Assembly (NCBI RefSeq): GCF_001591705.1
Contig: NZ_BCVK01000001.1
Coordinates: forward strand, 1-64,000
Direction of reading: 5' to 3'
Length of the DNA stretch: 64,000 bases
Source: Lactococcus cremoris subsp. cremoris NBRC 100676
GTDB lineage: Bacteria; Bacillota; Bacilli; Lactobacillales; Streptococcaceae
Shown here: positions 8,757 through 16,853 of the stretch, piece after piece
Layout of the letters: each line of letters begins with the position of its first letter
How positions within the stretch are numbered: position 1 is the stretch's first letter
Made by a program: the position numbers and the translations under genes
The notes under the pieces: generated by a model
Told to the model about the DNA's origin: nothing
The model's input: the letters and a program-made list of their open reading frames with translations, nothing else
Databases searched by the model: none

Positions 8757-9755
8757 TTGAAAAAACTAAGTCTTGCTCTAACCTTTGGGATGAGTTTAAT
8801 ATTGCTAATTGGATGTACTTCAGAAAAAAATCCCACTTCTAAGAATCATGAAACCATACAAACGTCTTCTTCCACGACATCAAGTCCGACTATTGATGAA
8901 ATAAAAGGAGGTAAAGAAAACAGCTATGATTTTGTAGATTTTTGGGGGATTGACTACAAAGCGCCTCAGAATATCAATGGTATTGTTGGGTATTACGAGT
9001 TACCCGACTCTCCTGAAACTCCCATTAAAATTTACTCTGACGGTCGATATACTCGTATTTTACGTGCATCTCAAGCACCTATAGATGAAGCAGCTCACTC
9101 ATCAAAAATAGAGTTTTATTTTGATGAAAATAATAAAGTTCAAACAAACCCCTTCTATACCAACAATGGCGAATATAACACCCTTTCTCAAGGAAGAATT
9201 GTGGAAAAAAATGGAATCTATTTCTTAGTCCCATTATCCTACTCAAGTGAGTTATACCTTAACGATAAAGCTGAAGCAACTTATGTCTTTACCGACGCTC
9301 AACAAAATAAAGATGAAATGAGTAGTATTCTCAAAGACACCTCTAAATTCAGTGAATACAGTTTCATTAAAAATGGATTATTCTTCAACTCTGCTAATGG
9401 AGAAACAGATGAAGCTGGCATAAAAAAAACAGGCAATCCTGATTTAGAAAATCTTCTTGACAGTAAGCCTCTATTACTTCATAACAAGCCATTTCCCATA
9501 GCTACTATAAATCAACTTTACTCAAGGAGGAACAATATCAATGTGAGTGATTTAGTTGCTCTAACACCAAAGGAACTTGATTCTATTGACTTTGATAAAA
9601 TATCTAGAGACACAAAAGAAAAATTAAAATTTGGTTTTAAATATTCTACTTCTGTCGTTGATAAAATTTTTGTAACTGATGGCGATTATATTTATGATGT
9701 TTCACAAGATCAGCTAGGAATGCATGCTGAGCGTCAAACAGTTATTCCAAAATAA
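8757..9755 (+). CDS. Secreted lipoprotein, unknown function (element cargo)
   Basis: 332 aa with a lipoprotein signal peptide: basic start, hydrophobic core (LALTFGMSLILLIG) and lipobox LIGC with the acylated Cys at residue 20. A Ser/Thr-rich linker follows (TIQTSSSTTSSPT), then a soluble extracellular domain of about 280 aa that I do not recognise. TTG start with AGGAGG 7-8 nt upstream. It stands alone, divergent from the XRE repressor and closed by a strong terminator. A surface lipoprotein on an integrated element may act in superinfection or mating exclusion, but nothing in the sequence proves that. Confidence 0.8.
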   Translation: MKKLSLALTFGMSLILLIGCTSEKNPTSKNHETIQTSSSTTSSPTIDEIKGGKENSYDFVDFWGIDYKAPQNINGIVGYYELPDSPETPIKIYSDGRYTRILRASQAPIDEAAHSSKIEFYFDENNKVQTNPFYTNNGEYNTLSQGRIVEKNGIYFLVPLSYSSELYLNDKAEATYVFTDAQQNKDEMSSILKDTSKFSEYSFIKNGLFFNSANGETDEAGIKKTGNPDLENLLDSKPLLLHNKPFPIATINQLYSRRNNINVSDLVALTPKELDSIDFDKISRDTKEKLKFGFKYSTSVVDKIFVTDGDYIYDVSQDQLGMHAERQTVIPK

Positions 9756-9770
9756 GTATTACTTACATAA

Positions 9771-9803
9771 AAAAACAGATAGAATTAAATTCTATCTGTT
9801 TTT
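9771..9803. terminator. Terminator after the lipoprotein gene
   Basis: Perfect dyad centred on 9787: AAAAACAGATAGAATT with AATTCTATCTGTTTTT, ending in a T run. Confidence 0.85.
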
Positions 9804-10006
9804 CAATTTTTATTACCCCTTAAAGATGACTTTTACTCATGTAAATACCATTTCCCAACGCACTGATAACCTAACATTCTAAATTCAGCCTCTCTCCTAT
9901 TAGCTAAGCTGATAGCCAGAGAGACGAGGGAATATCCTGTGTCATTCTTTCTCAAATTTAGCAGATAAATATCCTACCAATCAAAGTATCCAGTGGCACA
10001 TCCAGT

Positions 10007-10588
10007 TTATTTATTATTTAAAAATTCTTTTTTAATAGGAATTCTAAGGTGTTTAGGGAGAATTTGATTAAGTTCTTCATCTGTAAAAAATTGTTCTTCT
10101 TCAGTTTTTAAAGCTTTTTGAGCCATAGCATAACTATCTGCATCTGTTTTAGGCGAAGTTTTATAAACATTGTGAGTGTCATCTTGTAACATATCTCTTG
10201 TGGCTATTATTTGATCAATTGTCATATCATCCATATCTGTCAAAAGAGAAATATACTTTTCCCTAATTAACCAAAGATCATTAGCAGCAATTTGATGCTC
10301 TTTTGACAAAGTATCCAACTCAAAATTCTTCAAATAGATATTCAATCCTAATGATAATACAGAAGCTAGACCAGTCACAAATTTTAGAAATCCTTCATTG
10401 AAAATAAATGTAGATAAAAATCCACCAGTAGTAATCGCTGAAAGAGCAATTTGACAACTTTTCATTCTATTATTTTTCAAAATTAGTTTATCAACAGCCT
10501 TTAAATGAGTAGTATTGGAATAAACTATTCGTCCATAAGCTTCTCTTAGTTGTGCTCTAAGTTTTTCTTTTTGTTCTGGGCAGCTCAT
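10007..10588 (-). CDS. SLATT-domain two-TM effector of a CBASS operon
   Basis: 193 aa. Two closely spaced membrane helices (about residues 44-63, CQIALSAITTGGFLSTFIF, and 68-88, FLKFVTGLASVLSLGLNIYL) flanked by helices, the layout of SLATT domains (SMODS- and SLOG-associating two-TM effectors). The gene begins 18 nt after the CD-NTase stop, in the same operon. In such systems the second messenger made by the CD-NTase is thought to open a membrane pore and kill the infected cell. RBS AGGAGG precedes the ATG at 10588. No separate nucleotide-binding domain is evident; the sensing part may lie in the 100-residue C-terminal region. Confidence 0.82.
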   Translation of the reverse strand: MSCPEQKEKLRAQLREAYGRIVYSNTTHLKAVDKLILKNNRMKSCQIALSAITTGGFLSTFIFNEGFLKFVTGLASVLSLGLNIYLKNFELDTLSKEHQIAANDLWLIREKYISLLTDMDDMTIDQIIATRDMLQDDTHNVYKTSPKTDADSYAMAQKALKTEEEQFFTDEELNQILPKHLRIPIKKEFLNNK

Positions 10589-10606
10589 GAAAATCCTCCT
10601 TATTAT

Positions 10607-11431
10607 TTAAGAGTTTATTTTATTTAATACCTTACCGAGACATTCGAAACTGTCTGTCGTATCAACAAGTTGACCACTACCAGGAGCGTGTAATGTTAAG
10701 AAGTTTACCCCATACATAACCTTATTATTATAATAGTTTAATAGAATTTGTTCATAACTCTCAGAGTTTGAAATACTGGTTCCTTTTTCTACATACCTCC
10801 AATTATTCATAGCGGCGTATACAAAACTATCTATTACTATTCCTGATAATTTATAACTTTTATAATAAGTGTCTCTGATATATCGGAGGTGTCTACATGT
10901 AGCAATGAGTAATCCATTACTTTGAGATTGACTATTTTTTGACTTCATAGCCTCTTGTTCTGCTTTAGGATTTGTAGATTGCCAAGATCCTCCCATATTT
11001 GAATTAGGATATATATAACTTGTTTCTTTTGTCCAATAATTTTCCTCTTTAAACGCAGGTAGTAACTCGAATTGAATACCATCATGAAAATTGATTTTTA
11101 TAATTTGACCATCTGCTCTTACATCACTCATTGGGTAGGATTTTTTAATAGCAGTTCTGACCGCTTGTAGTAACCTAGAGGGTCCATTACCAGATATAGT
11201 TTGAAATCTATTATACTCACTTATAGGGAGTTCAACTAATATATCAATATCACTTGTATTGATGGCAGTTCGTCTTCCATATGAGCCAACATAAAAACTG
11301 TGTAAAGTGTCACTTTCTGATTGCCAAAACTCGCGGTTAATAGCTCTAGTAACGATACGGTACCTTTTTGAAATTGTTTGTCTTGTATCTAAGGTAATGG
11401 CACCAGAGTGACGAGCGACTGAATAATTCAT
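10607..11431 (-). CDS. CD-NTase (SMODS) cyclic-oligonucleotide synthase of CBASS
   Basis: 274 aa. The nucleotidyltransferase core is clear: GSYGRRTAINTSDIDILVEL (about residues 49-68) gives the GS motif and the D-x-D metal ligands; the third acidic residue lies in IQFELLPAF (about residue 123-131). The second half is helical, as in bacterial cGAS/DncV-like enzymes. It should make a cyclic di- or trinucleotide on phage infection. Only a SLATT effector follows; no Cap2/Cap3 or HORMA/TRIP13 genes are near, so this is a minimal (type I) CBASS. Product and clade cannot be told from sequence by eye. Confidence 0.88.
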   Translation of the reverse strand: MNYSVARHSGAITLDTRQTISKRYRIVTRAINREFWQSESDTLHSFYVGSYGRRTAINTSDIDILVELPISEYNRFQTISGNGPSRLLQAVRTAIKKSYPMSDVRADGQIIKINFHDGIQFELLPAFKEENYWTKETSYIYPNSNMGGSWQSTNPKAEQEAMKSKNSQSQSNGLLIATCRHLRYIRDTYYKSYKLSGIVIDSFVYAAMNNWRYVEKGTSISNSESYEQILLNYYNNKVMYGVNFLTLHAPGSGQLVDTTDSFECLGKVLNKINS

Positions 11432-11804
11432 ACTTTTTCCCCCAAAATAGTTTTACTTTTATATTAATTATACCATATCAAAAAAAATGGAATGTTTTTA
11501 ATAAATTGAGAGTCTTTTGAGCTTTTACAAATCTAGTAAATTGTCATTTTAAATTCCTAGATGTTTTAACTAAAACACCTCTATCGAAAAATAAACCTAT
11601 GGATGAAATTAAGGTAAGTCACTTCATTTTTGCTAACTCGCTATTAAATAGCGGCAGAATTTCTATAAAAAGGAATATCATAAATAACACTAGTTAGATA
11701 AAATATTTTTCTGCAGATTTTTAATTTGTAAGATAGACTGGGGTGCCTAGGAGTAACTATGAGGCAATAATTATAGATGTAGTAGCTACTCAACAAACAG
11801 CAAA

Positions 11805-11842
11805 CTGTCCCATACTTTTAGCGCAAAAAGTCCCTGGGACAG
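11805..11842 (-). terminator. Hairpin, likely terminator of the 539-aa HTH gene
   Basis: CTGTCCC (11805-11811) pairs with GGGACAG (11836-11842), with an inner ACTTTT/AAAAGT stem. On the minus strand it is followed by TTTGCTGTTT, a weak U-rich tail, so it may end the gene that stops at 11979. Confidence 0.5.
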
Positions 11843-11873
11843 AAAAGAAACAAAAAAAGCCAAGCGCTAGATA

Positions 11874-11930
11874 GCCGGCGCCCGGGTTCAAACTGGCACG
11901 ATCGTGAGATCACTGGATTTTGAGTCCAGT
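11874..11930 (-). pseudogene. 3' half of a tRNA-Leu(CAA), relic
   Basis: Read on the minus strand, CTGGA-CTCAAAA-TCCAG is an anticodon arm with anticodon CAA, followed by a long variable arm (TGATCTCACGATCGT), a degenerate T arm (GTTTGAACCC) and an acceptor 3' strand CGCCGGC. The 5' half (acceptor and D arms) is missing and the T stem has mismatches, so it is not a working tRNA. Such 3' fragments are typical att remnants of elements that integrate into tRNA genes. Confidence 0.7.
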
Positions 11931-11978
11931 TGTGTCCTAACATTCTATATTTCTCGAAAAGAAAAGTAGCATAAATTA

Positions 11979-13598
11979 CTATTTTTTACCGAATATCTTT
12001 TCTACTATTGAGGGCACTAATAAATCATCAAAGAACGCTAATAAATCGCAATAGGGCAAATCAATATTACTTCTAAGTTTTTCAACCGCATACCTTTTTA
12101 CTTTTTCTTTTAATTCTTGGTTATTATTCAGAAGAGCTAAATTGGCAAAATCTATAACCTCACTGGACTCTTTATCTGACAAATTTTCAAAAGAATAGTC
12201 TGAATGAAACCACTTGAATACACTTGGAACCGTTAAAAATAAAGCCAGCCCTTTCGCTATTTCTTCAACATCCTCTACACTATGATTATCTGGGGAATAC
12301 AAAAATTTAAATTTAAAATAAGGAAACTTTATGCCTTTCCCATTTTCAAGAAGAGAAACAAGCTCATCTAGCTGTTCTTTCTGCTCTTCAACGAAGCATC
12401 TATTTTCACTTACTTCTTTTAACAGATCCACATGCTCTTTTTTAAATATCCGACTTAACAATGTTTCATCTTTTCTAATTATGTAATCAACCTGTTGATC
12501 ACTCATATCAAGATAAGAAGCTAAATTTGGCAAATTTTTATAAGCCTCCTCATTTGGAATAATTTCACGTACTACTTTCAGATTATGGAATTCTCTAAAA
12601 AATTCAGTTACTACATTTTCTTGTACTTCCTCGGTCAAGCTATTTTCCATATCATCTTTTAATTGCTTGATAACCAAAGACTTACCACAGTAGAAAAACA
12701 GAACCTGAGTAAAAAATTCTAGGGTTTCGTAATAGAGAAAATCTTCATCTTTTTTTCTTAATTTTTCATCTATGTCTGGTAAAAACATACCTTCAAGTTG
12801 CCATTTTGGAAATTCATAGCCTAAAAATGCCATCTTACCATTCAAATGTAATAGCTTCTTCAATTTAGATAAGTTTTCTTCTGTTGGAAAGTCTTTTCCA
12901 ATTTTCCAGTTTCTGATTTGAGTTTTGCTTACTTTTAATTCCTGTGCAAGCCAAAATTCCGCAATAGATGAAATGAAAGAAATCCCCTCAAGTTCTTCAT
13001 AGTCTTCTTCATGTGGAAGATTGTTATAAAATTGCTCAGCGCGTTCTCTCGTCCAGTTTTCACAAAGTAAAGCTTTAACATTTTTCTCTGAGTTATTATC
13101 AATAAAATCAATCAATAAATTAAAGTTTAAAACAAACATGGATTGATACTGTTTTTTTATTTTTCGCTCAATCTGTCTTTTATGATCAAGATTAAAGCCA
13201 CTCCTGCTATTAAAGTTTATGTATGAATCAAACAGTCCAAAATCCAATGATGGTTTTAAAAATCGGAGCGCTTCTTGATTATCTGCATGATCTGACAGAA
13301 TAGTTGCTTCCTTATTATTATTTCTTGGCATTTCTTGTAAAACTTCTTCCGTATATCTATAAAAATTTTCAAGTGGCTCCCTATATTCTTTTTTTAGGGG
13401 GAAATTAAAGTCATTTTCTGTAAGGACTTCCAAAGTAAAATTCCTCAATTTTAACAAGTTGTCTTGATTGGGCTTACTCTCTCCATTTCTCCACTTCGAT
13501 AGATTAAGCTTCGCTATTCCTGTTCTTTCATGAATCTTATTGTAGGTAAATCCCATTTTACTCAAAATATTCAAAAGTTCATTTATAAAATTATCCAT
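11979..13598 (-). CDS. Large protein with several helix-turn-helix units, unknown function
   Basis: 539 aa, family not recognised. An XRE-like HTH lies at residues 8-50 (YNKIHERTGIAKLNLSKWRN then GESKPNQDNLLKL). A second one lies near residue 215 (WLAQELKVSKTQIRNWKIGK, DFPTEENLSKLKKLL) and a third, weaker, near residue 375 (LASYLDMSDQQVDYIIRKDE). The spacers are acidic and helical; no membrane segment or enzyme motif is visible. It is divergent from the sigma-like gene at 13868, and the gap between them contains an inverted repeat (TATCAAGA/TCTTGATA, 13682-13706). It could be the element's main regulator, or a defence sensor beside the CBASS operon. Confidence 0.75.
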   Translation of the reverse strand: MDNFINELLNILSKMGFTYNKIHERTGIAKLNLSKWRNGESKPNQDNLLKLRNFTLEVLTENDFNFPLKKEYREPLENFYRYTEEVLQEMPRNNNKEATILSDHADNQEALRFLKPSLDFGLFDSYINFNSRSGFNLDHKRQIERKIKKQYQSMFVLNFNLLIDFIDNNSEKNVKALLCENWTRERAEQFYNNLPHEEDYEELEGISFISSIAEFWLAQELKVSKTQIRNWKIGKDFPTEENLSKLKKLLHLNGKMAFLGYEFPKWQLEGMFLPDIDEKLRKKDEDFLYYETLEFFTQVLFFYCGKSLVIKQLKDDMENSLTEEVQENVVTEFFREFHNLKVVREIIPNEEAYKNLPNLASYLDMSDQQVDYIIRKDETLLSRIFKKEHVDLLKEVSENRCFVEEQKEQLDELVSLLENGKGIKFPYFKFKFLYSPDNHSVEDVEEIAKGLALFLTVPSVFKWFHSDYSFENLSDKESSEVIDFANLALLNNNQELKEKVKRYAVEKLRSNIDLPYCDLLAFFDDLLVPSIVEKIFGKK

Positions 13599-13681
13599 CT
13601 ACTTTTTGCTCCTTTTTTCACAAAGATATTGTTTCTTCCATTTTGCCTTTTTGTTGATTTTATATTTTGAGATGATAAGTA

Positions 13682-13706
13682 TATCAAGAAATAGTAAGTC
13701 TTGATA
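13682..13706. promoter_or_regulatory. Inverted repeat in the divergent control region
   Basis: TATCAAGA (13682-13689) and TCTTGATA (13699-13706), 8-bp perfect arms separated by 9 nt, in the intergenic region between the multi-HTH gene and the sigma-like gene. It is a candidate operator for either product. Confidence 0.4.
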
Positions 13707-13867
13707 AATTCTAAAAGTCCAAAAATGGTGGCGCCATCAAAACGGACGGATTGAAACACAGAAGAAGCGAATAAATGTTTGCCAATTCTGATTTTCTCCA
13801 AAGTTTTGACACCTTTTATCAAAATTAGAGATTGTTTCTTTCCTTCCTTTTGGCGGAAAGAAGCCCA

Positions 13868-14440
13868 ATGAGTAAAATTGAAGAACGTCATGATAAAGAA
13901 CTCATCGAAGCGATCAATCGCGGAAATTTGAAAGCTTTAGAAAATAAATATCATGATTTACTAAAAAACGCAACAGTTGACGATGCCAAAGCTTTAGAAA
14001 AGCTTTACGAAGAAATTGTTGAAGCCGCACAAAATATTAATACCAAAGCTTCAGAAGCATTAGATAAAAAAATTGAAGCTAATCATCAGCGTAAGCTTCG
14101 CTATCATCATATCCTCAGTACCAATTACAAAGTCGGAGCAACAAAATCGAACGAGCTAGAAGAGTTTCTAACCAGTAGTGATTTAAACCCAGAAGAAGCT
14201 CTGATGGCTAAGGAAAAGCAGATTGAGCGTAAATATAAATTAGAAACCGCTTTGCAAACTCTGAACCCCATAGATTCAATTATCTTTACAACCTATCAAG
14301 AGTCTGGATTTTATCCCTCTCACCAAAATTGGAAAGAATTATCTGAGACCCTCCTTACCAAAGGGATTCAAATGAGTGATAAAACGGTTAAAAAACACTT
14401 TACAAAAACATTTATACAGCTTCAATCACTTATGAAATAG
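13868..14440 (+). CDS. Sigma-factor-like regulator of the element
   Basis: 190 aa from the ATG at 13868 (an open frame extends upstream to 13832 but GGAAAGAAG fits the later start). The N-terminal 85 residues are charged and helical. The C-terminal 65 (ALQTLNPIDSIIFTTYQESG ... MSDKTVKKHFTKTFIQLQSL) resemble region 4 of a small sigma factor or an ArpU-type regulator. It has its own terminator, so it is a separate unit ahead of the transfer genes, and probably controls them. Similarity is structural and weak; a plain DNA-binding protein is the alternative. Confidence 0.6.
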   Translation: MSKIEERHDKELIEAINRGNLKALENKYHDLLKNATVDDAKALEKLYEEIVEAAQNINTKASEALDKKIEANHQRKLRYHHILSTNYKVGATKSNELEEFLTSSDLNPEEALMAKEKQIERKYKLETALQTLNPIDSIIFTTYQESGFYPSHQNWKELSETLLTKGIQMSDKTVKKHFTKTFIQLQSLMK

Positions 14441-14444
14441 AGCT

Positions 14445-14482
14445 AAAGCCAATTAAGAATCTCTTCTTAATTGGCTTTTTAT
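14445..14482 (+). terminator. Terminator after the sigma-like gene
   Basis: AAAGCCAATTAAGAA pairs with TTCTTAATTGGCTTT around a TCTC loop and ends in TTTTT. Confidence 0.85.
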
Positions 14483-14563
14483 ATTATCGGTCACATTTTC
14501 CTTTTATTTTAATTTTACCACAAAGAGTTTAGTAAAAATATTTTGTAGTAAGCTCTTTTATAA

Positions 14564-14614
14564 AAAACTCCGAAATTTCGATTTATTTCTCCTGATAGAT
14601 AGAAAGGTAATAAA
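14564..14614 (+). repeat. Repeated 51-nt leader, copy 1
   Basis: Aligns without gaps to 16801-16851: 43 of 51 positions agree and the last 28 are identical, including GAAAGG. Copy 2 directly precedes the rep ATG; copy 1 lies 66 nt before the next gene and ends where a start codon would be expected, so a small gene may have been lost here or the repeat may be a binding site. Confidence 0.7.
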
Positions 14615-14680
14615 TCCAGCTCAGGATATAAATCGAGCAGTCATACACTACTATTTAGATTCTAGAAAGGAATCCTACAC

Positions 14681-14998
14681 ATGAAATTTAATACACGTCG
14701 TCAAACTGGTTACTCATCATCACTCGCTCATTCCATCATAGATAAGAGCAAGCCTGTTCATTCTATATCTGATTCACTTACTCCCCAACAAAAATTTGAA
14801 GATAAGAAGCCGACGGGAGAAATTATCGCTTATAAAGCATGGTTTACACAGGTTGGTTTACCTCCTTTTGAGATCAAATTTTCTAATGAAGTTCAACTTC
14901 CACCATATTTGTCAGTAGTGGAGTTTATTAACCTTCAAGCTGTGGAAGTATCTTATAATGTCTATTTCAAGGCAGATGGAATAAAAGAGGTCAAATAA
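14681..14998 (+). CDS. Small conserved transfer-module protein (DUF961-like)
   Basis: 105 aa, no signal or membrane segment. The C-terminal half (EVQLPPYLSVVEFINLQAVE, then NVYFKADGIKEV) resembles the end of DUF961/YdcP proteins that precede the FtsK-like gene in Tn916- and ICEBs1-type elements. Its stop codon overlaps the ATG of the next gene (14998), which also mirrors that gene order. GAAAGG precedes the ATG. The similarity is weak, so the family call is tentative; role in the transfer or replication module is inferred from position. Confidence 0.55.
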   Translation: MKFNTRRQTGYSSSLAHSIIDKSKPVHSISDSLTPQQKFEDKKPTGEIIAYKAWFTQVGLPPFEIKFSNEVQLPPYLSVVEFINLQAVEVSYNVYFKADGIKEVK

Positions 14999-16074
14999 TG
15001 ACAGACTCACAACTCAATCTCTACATTCTCCAAAGCTTAAACATGGCCCTCGGATCACAAATGCAAGGGGAAACAAGCTATACTAATTCTTTCGATGTCA
15101 AGATAAAGAAAGAGGGATTTTATTTTATCCCTCGCCTGCCAGCAGGCTACATCATTGATGACGAATTATATCAGAAGATTTTTCTAATCGCCAGTGCATC
15201 TCTTTATCCACGCTACACTTTGTTAAAGCAAACCTCTGCTTATTTTGTCCCACTTAATACAGATGATATTCACATTCAACGTGCCTTGTTCTTTCCTTGG
15301 AAAATAGGAATTTCAAAACGGCTCATTATTTCAAATTTAGAACAATTCACATCTTCACAAAGTGGAACAAGAATCCCTCTCATGGAAAATCTCACCATTG
15401 ATTTTGATAAGGTAACCAGTATTGCCATCGCGGGGAACTCTGGAAGTGGAAAATCTTATGCTTTAACATACTTCCTAACGATGCTCAAACCTATCTCAGA
15501 TTTGATTTTAATTGACCCAAAATTCGATACTCCCTCTCGCTGGGCAAAGCTCAATGATGTGAAAGTAATACATCCTGCAATGAACCGCAGTAAATCCGAC
15601 TTTGTTTCTGAAATCAATGAAGCACTTGCCAAAAGTTTGAATCTCATCAATCAACGTCAAGCAATTCTTTACGAGAATCCCGAACATCAGTTCACTCATT
15701 TAACAATTGTTATCGATGAAGTTCTCGCTATTTCTGAGGGTGTGAATAAAGCAATTAAGGAGTCCTTCTTCTCACTACTTTCTCAAATTGCCTTGCTTGG
15801 TAGAGCTACAAAAGTTCATATGTTACTTGTCAGTCAGCGCTTTGACTATCACTCAATACCTATAAGTGTACGTGAGCAGTTAAACGTACTTATGCAAATC
15901 GGTAACATCAATAGTAAGACCGTTCAATTCTTATTTCCTGATTTGAATCCCGAAGGTATTGTTATCCCCAATGGGAAAGGTACAGGCCTCATTCAAGTCA
16001 TTGATAATGAGCACCCCTACCAGGTATTGCCTCTTTTGATTCCCACCTATTATACTAGAAAAGGTATCTTATGA
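14998..16074 (+). CDS. FtsK/SpoIIIE-type DNA translocase (TcpA-like coupling ATPase)
   Basis: 358 aa. Walker A is AGNSGSGKS (about residues 142-150), Walker B is HLTIVIDEVLA (about 234-244), and LLSQIALLGRATKVHMLLVS with QRF is the conserved FtsK-family end of the motor domain. No membrane helices are in this protein; the next gene, overlapping by 4 nt, encodes a 2-TM protein that may anchor it. In integrative elements such ATPases deliver the relaxase-DNA complex to the transfer machinery or help Rep unwind DNA. Length fits the short TcpA class rather than chromosomal FtsK. Confidence 0.88.
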   Translation: MTDSQLNLYILQSLNMALGSQMQGETSYTNSFDVKIKKEGFYFIPRLPAGYIIDDELYQKIFLIASASLYPRYTLLKQTSAYFVPLNTDDIHIQRALFFPWKIGISKRLIISNLEQFTSSQSGTRIPLMENLTIDFDKVTSIAIAGNSGSGKSYALTYFLTMLKPISDLILIDPKFDTPSRWAKLNDVKVIHPAMNRSKSDFVSEINEALAKSLNLINQRQAILYENPEHQFTHLTIVIDEVLAISEGVNKAIKESFFSLLSQIALLGRATKVHMLLVSQRFDYHSIPISVREQLNVLMQIGNINSKTVQFLFPDLNPEGIVIPNGKGTGLIQVIDNEHPYQVLPLLIPTYYTRKGIL

Positions 16075-16673
16075 AAAAATCGTACTTCATCAAAACATTC
16101 AATTTTAACTTAAATCTGTTTATGTACTCAATTTTGGGATTATTCCTTGTTTTATTATCTGGAGTATTCGCTTCAAAAATGGGAACTTTACGAAATTTTT
16201 CTCCATTGAGCAAGATTCCTGATTATTTTGACAAACTTCATAATTCAATTGTCATGGCAACCGTCCCCTTGGTTCTTTTACTTATGTTTTCTATAGTATT
16301 TGAAATCATCTCACGTTTGAAAAAAGATGCATTATCAAATTATCTCAAATCTATCATCGAAACCTTCAGCTTAAGACGGTTTGCCTTACAAAGCGAACAC
16401 ATTGACAAAACACTTCCTGAACCACAGTCAAAAATAACTGTTAATCCAATTTATCATGATTTTAACCGAGCAGTAAAAAAATCAGTGGTAGATATTACAG
16501 AAAATCAAGTGCTTGTGTTTTTCAAAATTCCACACTCACAGCAAGCTCAAAAAATCCTAAAAGAAATGGAAGAGTTATTGAGAGAAGAAATTTCAAGTCG
16601 TAATCCTGATTACATCTTCTCAACACCCGAACGTATTAAAAACCAGCTTTGGTTTACCGGTACTAAAAGATAA
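16071..16673 (+). CDS. Two-TM membrane protein of the transfer module
   Basis: 200 aa. Two hydrophobic helices, at about residues 18-36 (YSILGLFLVLLSGVFA) and 61-84 (IVMATVPLVLLLMFSIVFEI), then a cytosolic 110-residue tail. No family recognised. ATG overlaps the stop of the FtsK-like gene (ATGA at 16071-16074), so they are coupled, and a partnership as membrane anchor is likely. Followed by a hairpin and the replication origin. Confidence 0.75.
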   Translation: MKKSYFIKTFNFNLNLFMYSILGLFLVLLSGVFASKMGTLRNFSPLSKIPDYFDKLHNSIVMATVPLVLLLMFSIVFEIISRLKKDALSNYLKSIIETFSLRRFALQSEHIDKTLPEPQSKITVNPIYHDFNRAVKKSVVDITENQVLVFFKIPHSQQAQKILKEMEELLREEISSRNPDYIFSTPERIKNQLWFTGTKR

Positions 16674-16676
16674 TCT

Positions 16677-16718
16677 AAGTGGTGCTCGCCTTGCAACGCA
16701 AGAGGTGAAGCACCACTT
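16677..16718 (+). terminator. Two-tier hairpin after the transfer genes
   Basis: AAGTGGTGCT (16677-16686) pairs with AGCACCACTT (16709-16718); an inner CTTGC/GCAAG stem lies at 16690-16702. TTTATATTAT follows. It may be a terminator or a second origin structure beside the nick-site hairpin. Confidence 0.65.
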
Positions 16719-16732
16719 TTATATTATCCTAT

Positions 16733-16778
16733 ATTATTGAACTAATGGGGTGACTACGACCCCCATTAGTTCAATAAT
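16733..16778 (+). other. Rolling-circle replication origin (dso) hairpin with nick site
   Basis: An 18-bp perfect inverted repeat (16733-16750 with 16761-16778) exposes a 10-nt loop TGACTACGAC. The loop contains ACTACGAC, matching 8 of 9 positions of the pMV158/pLS1 nick sequence TACTACGAC, which RepB cuts between G and A; here that would be between 16758 and 16759. The rep gene of the matching family starts 75 bp downstream, as in pMV158-type plasmids. Hairpin and match are seen directly; function is inferred. Confidence 0.85.
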
Positions 16779-16800
16779 CAATAATCACATCAATGAGATA

Positions 16801-16851
16801 AAAACTCCGAAAATCTCGATAAATTCTCCTGATAGATAGAAAGGTAATAAA
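16801..16851 (+). repeat. Repeated 51-nt leader, copy 2 (rep leader)
   Basis: Second copy of the 14564-14614 sequence. It ends in GAAAGG and leads straight into the rep ATG at 16854. Confidence 0.7.
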
Positions 16852-16853
16852 AT

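Larger units (their letters stand above)
11432..11978. other. Non-coding gap between CBASS operon and the HTH gene
   Basis: About 550 nt without a supportable gene. It holds the CBASS promoter region next to 11432, a two-tier hairpin at 11805-11842 and a tRNA-Leu-like 3' fragment at 11874-11930. The remainder looks like decayed sequence. Confidence 0.5.

Noticed and set aside
9870-11947. 12-bp direct repeat cctaacattcta (9870-9881, 11936-11947) flanking the CBASS operon as a cassette boundary
   Set aside because: A repeat of this length is expected several times by chance in 14 kb of AT-rich DNA, and no inverted repeats or recombinase accompany it.
13583-13891. 102-codon minus-strand frame over the divergent control region
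   Set aside because: It covers the promoter area and the start of the sigma-like gene, with no ribosome site and no recognisable protein.
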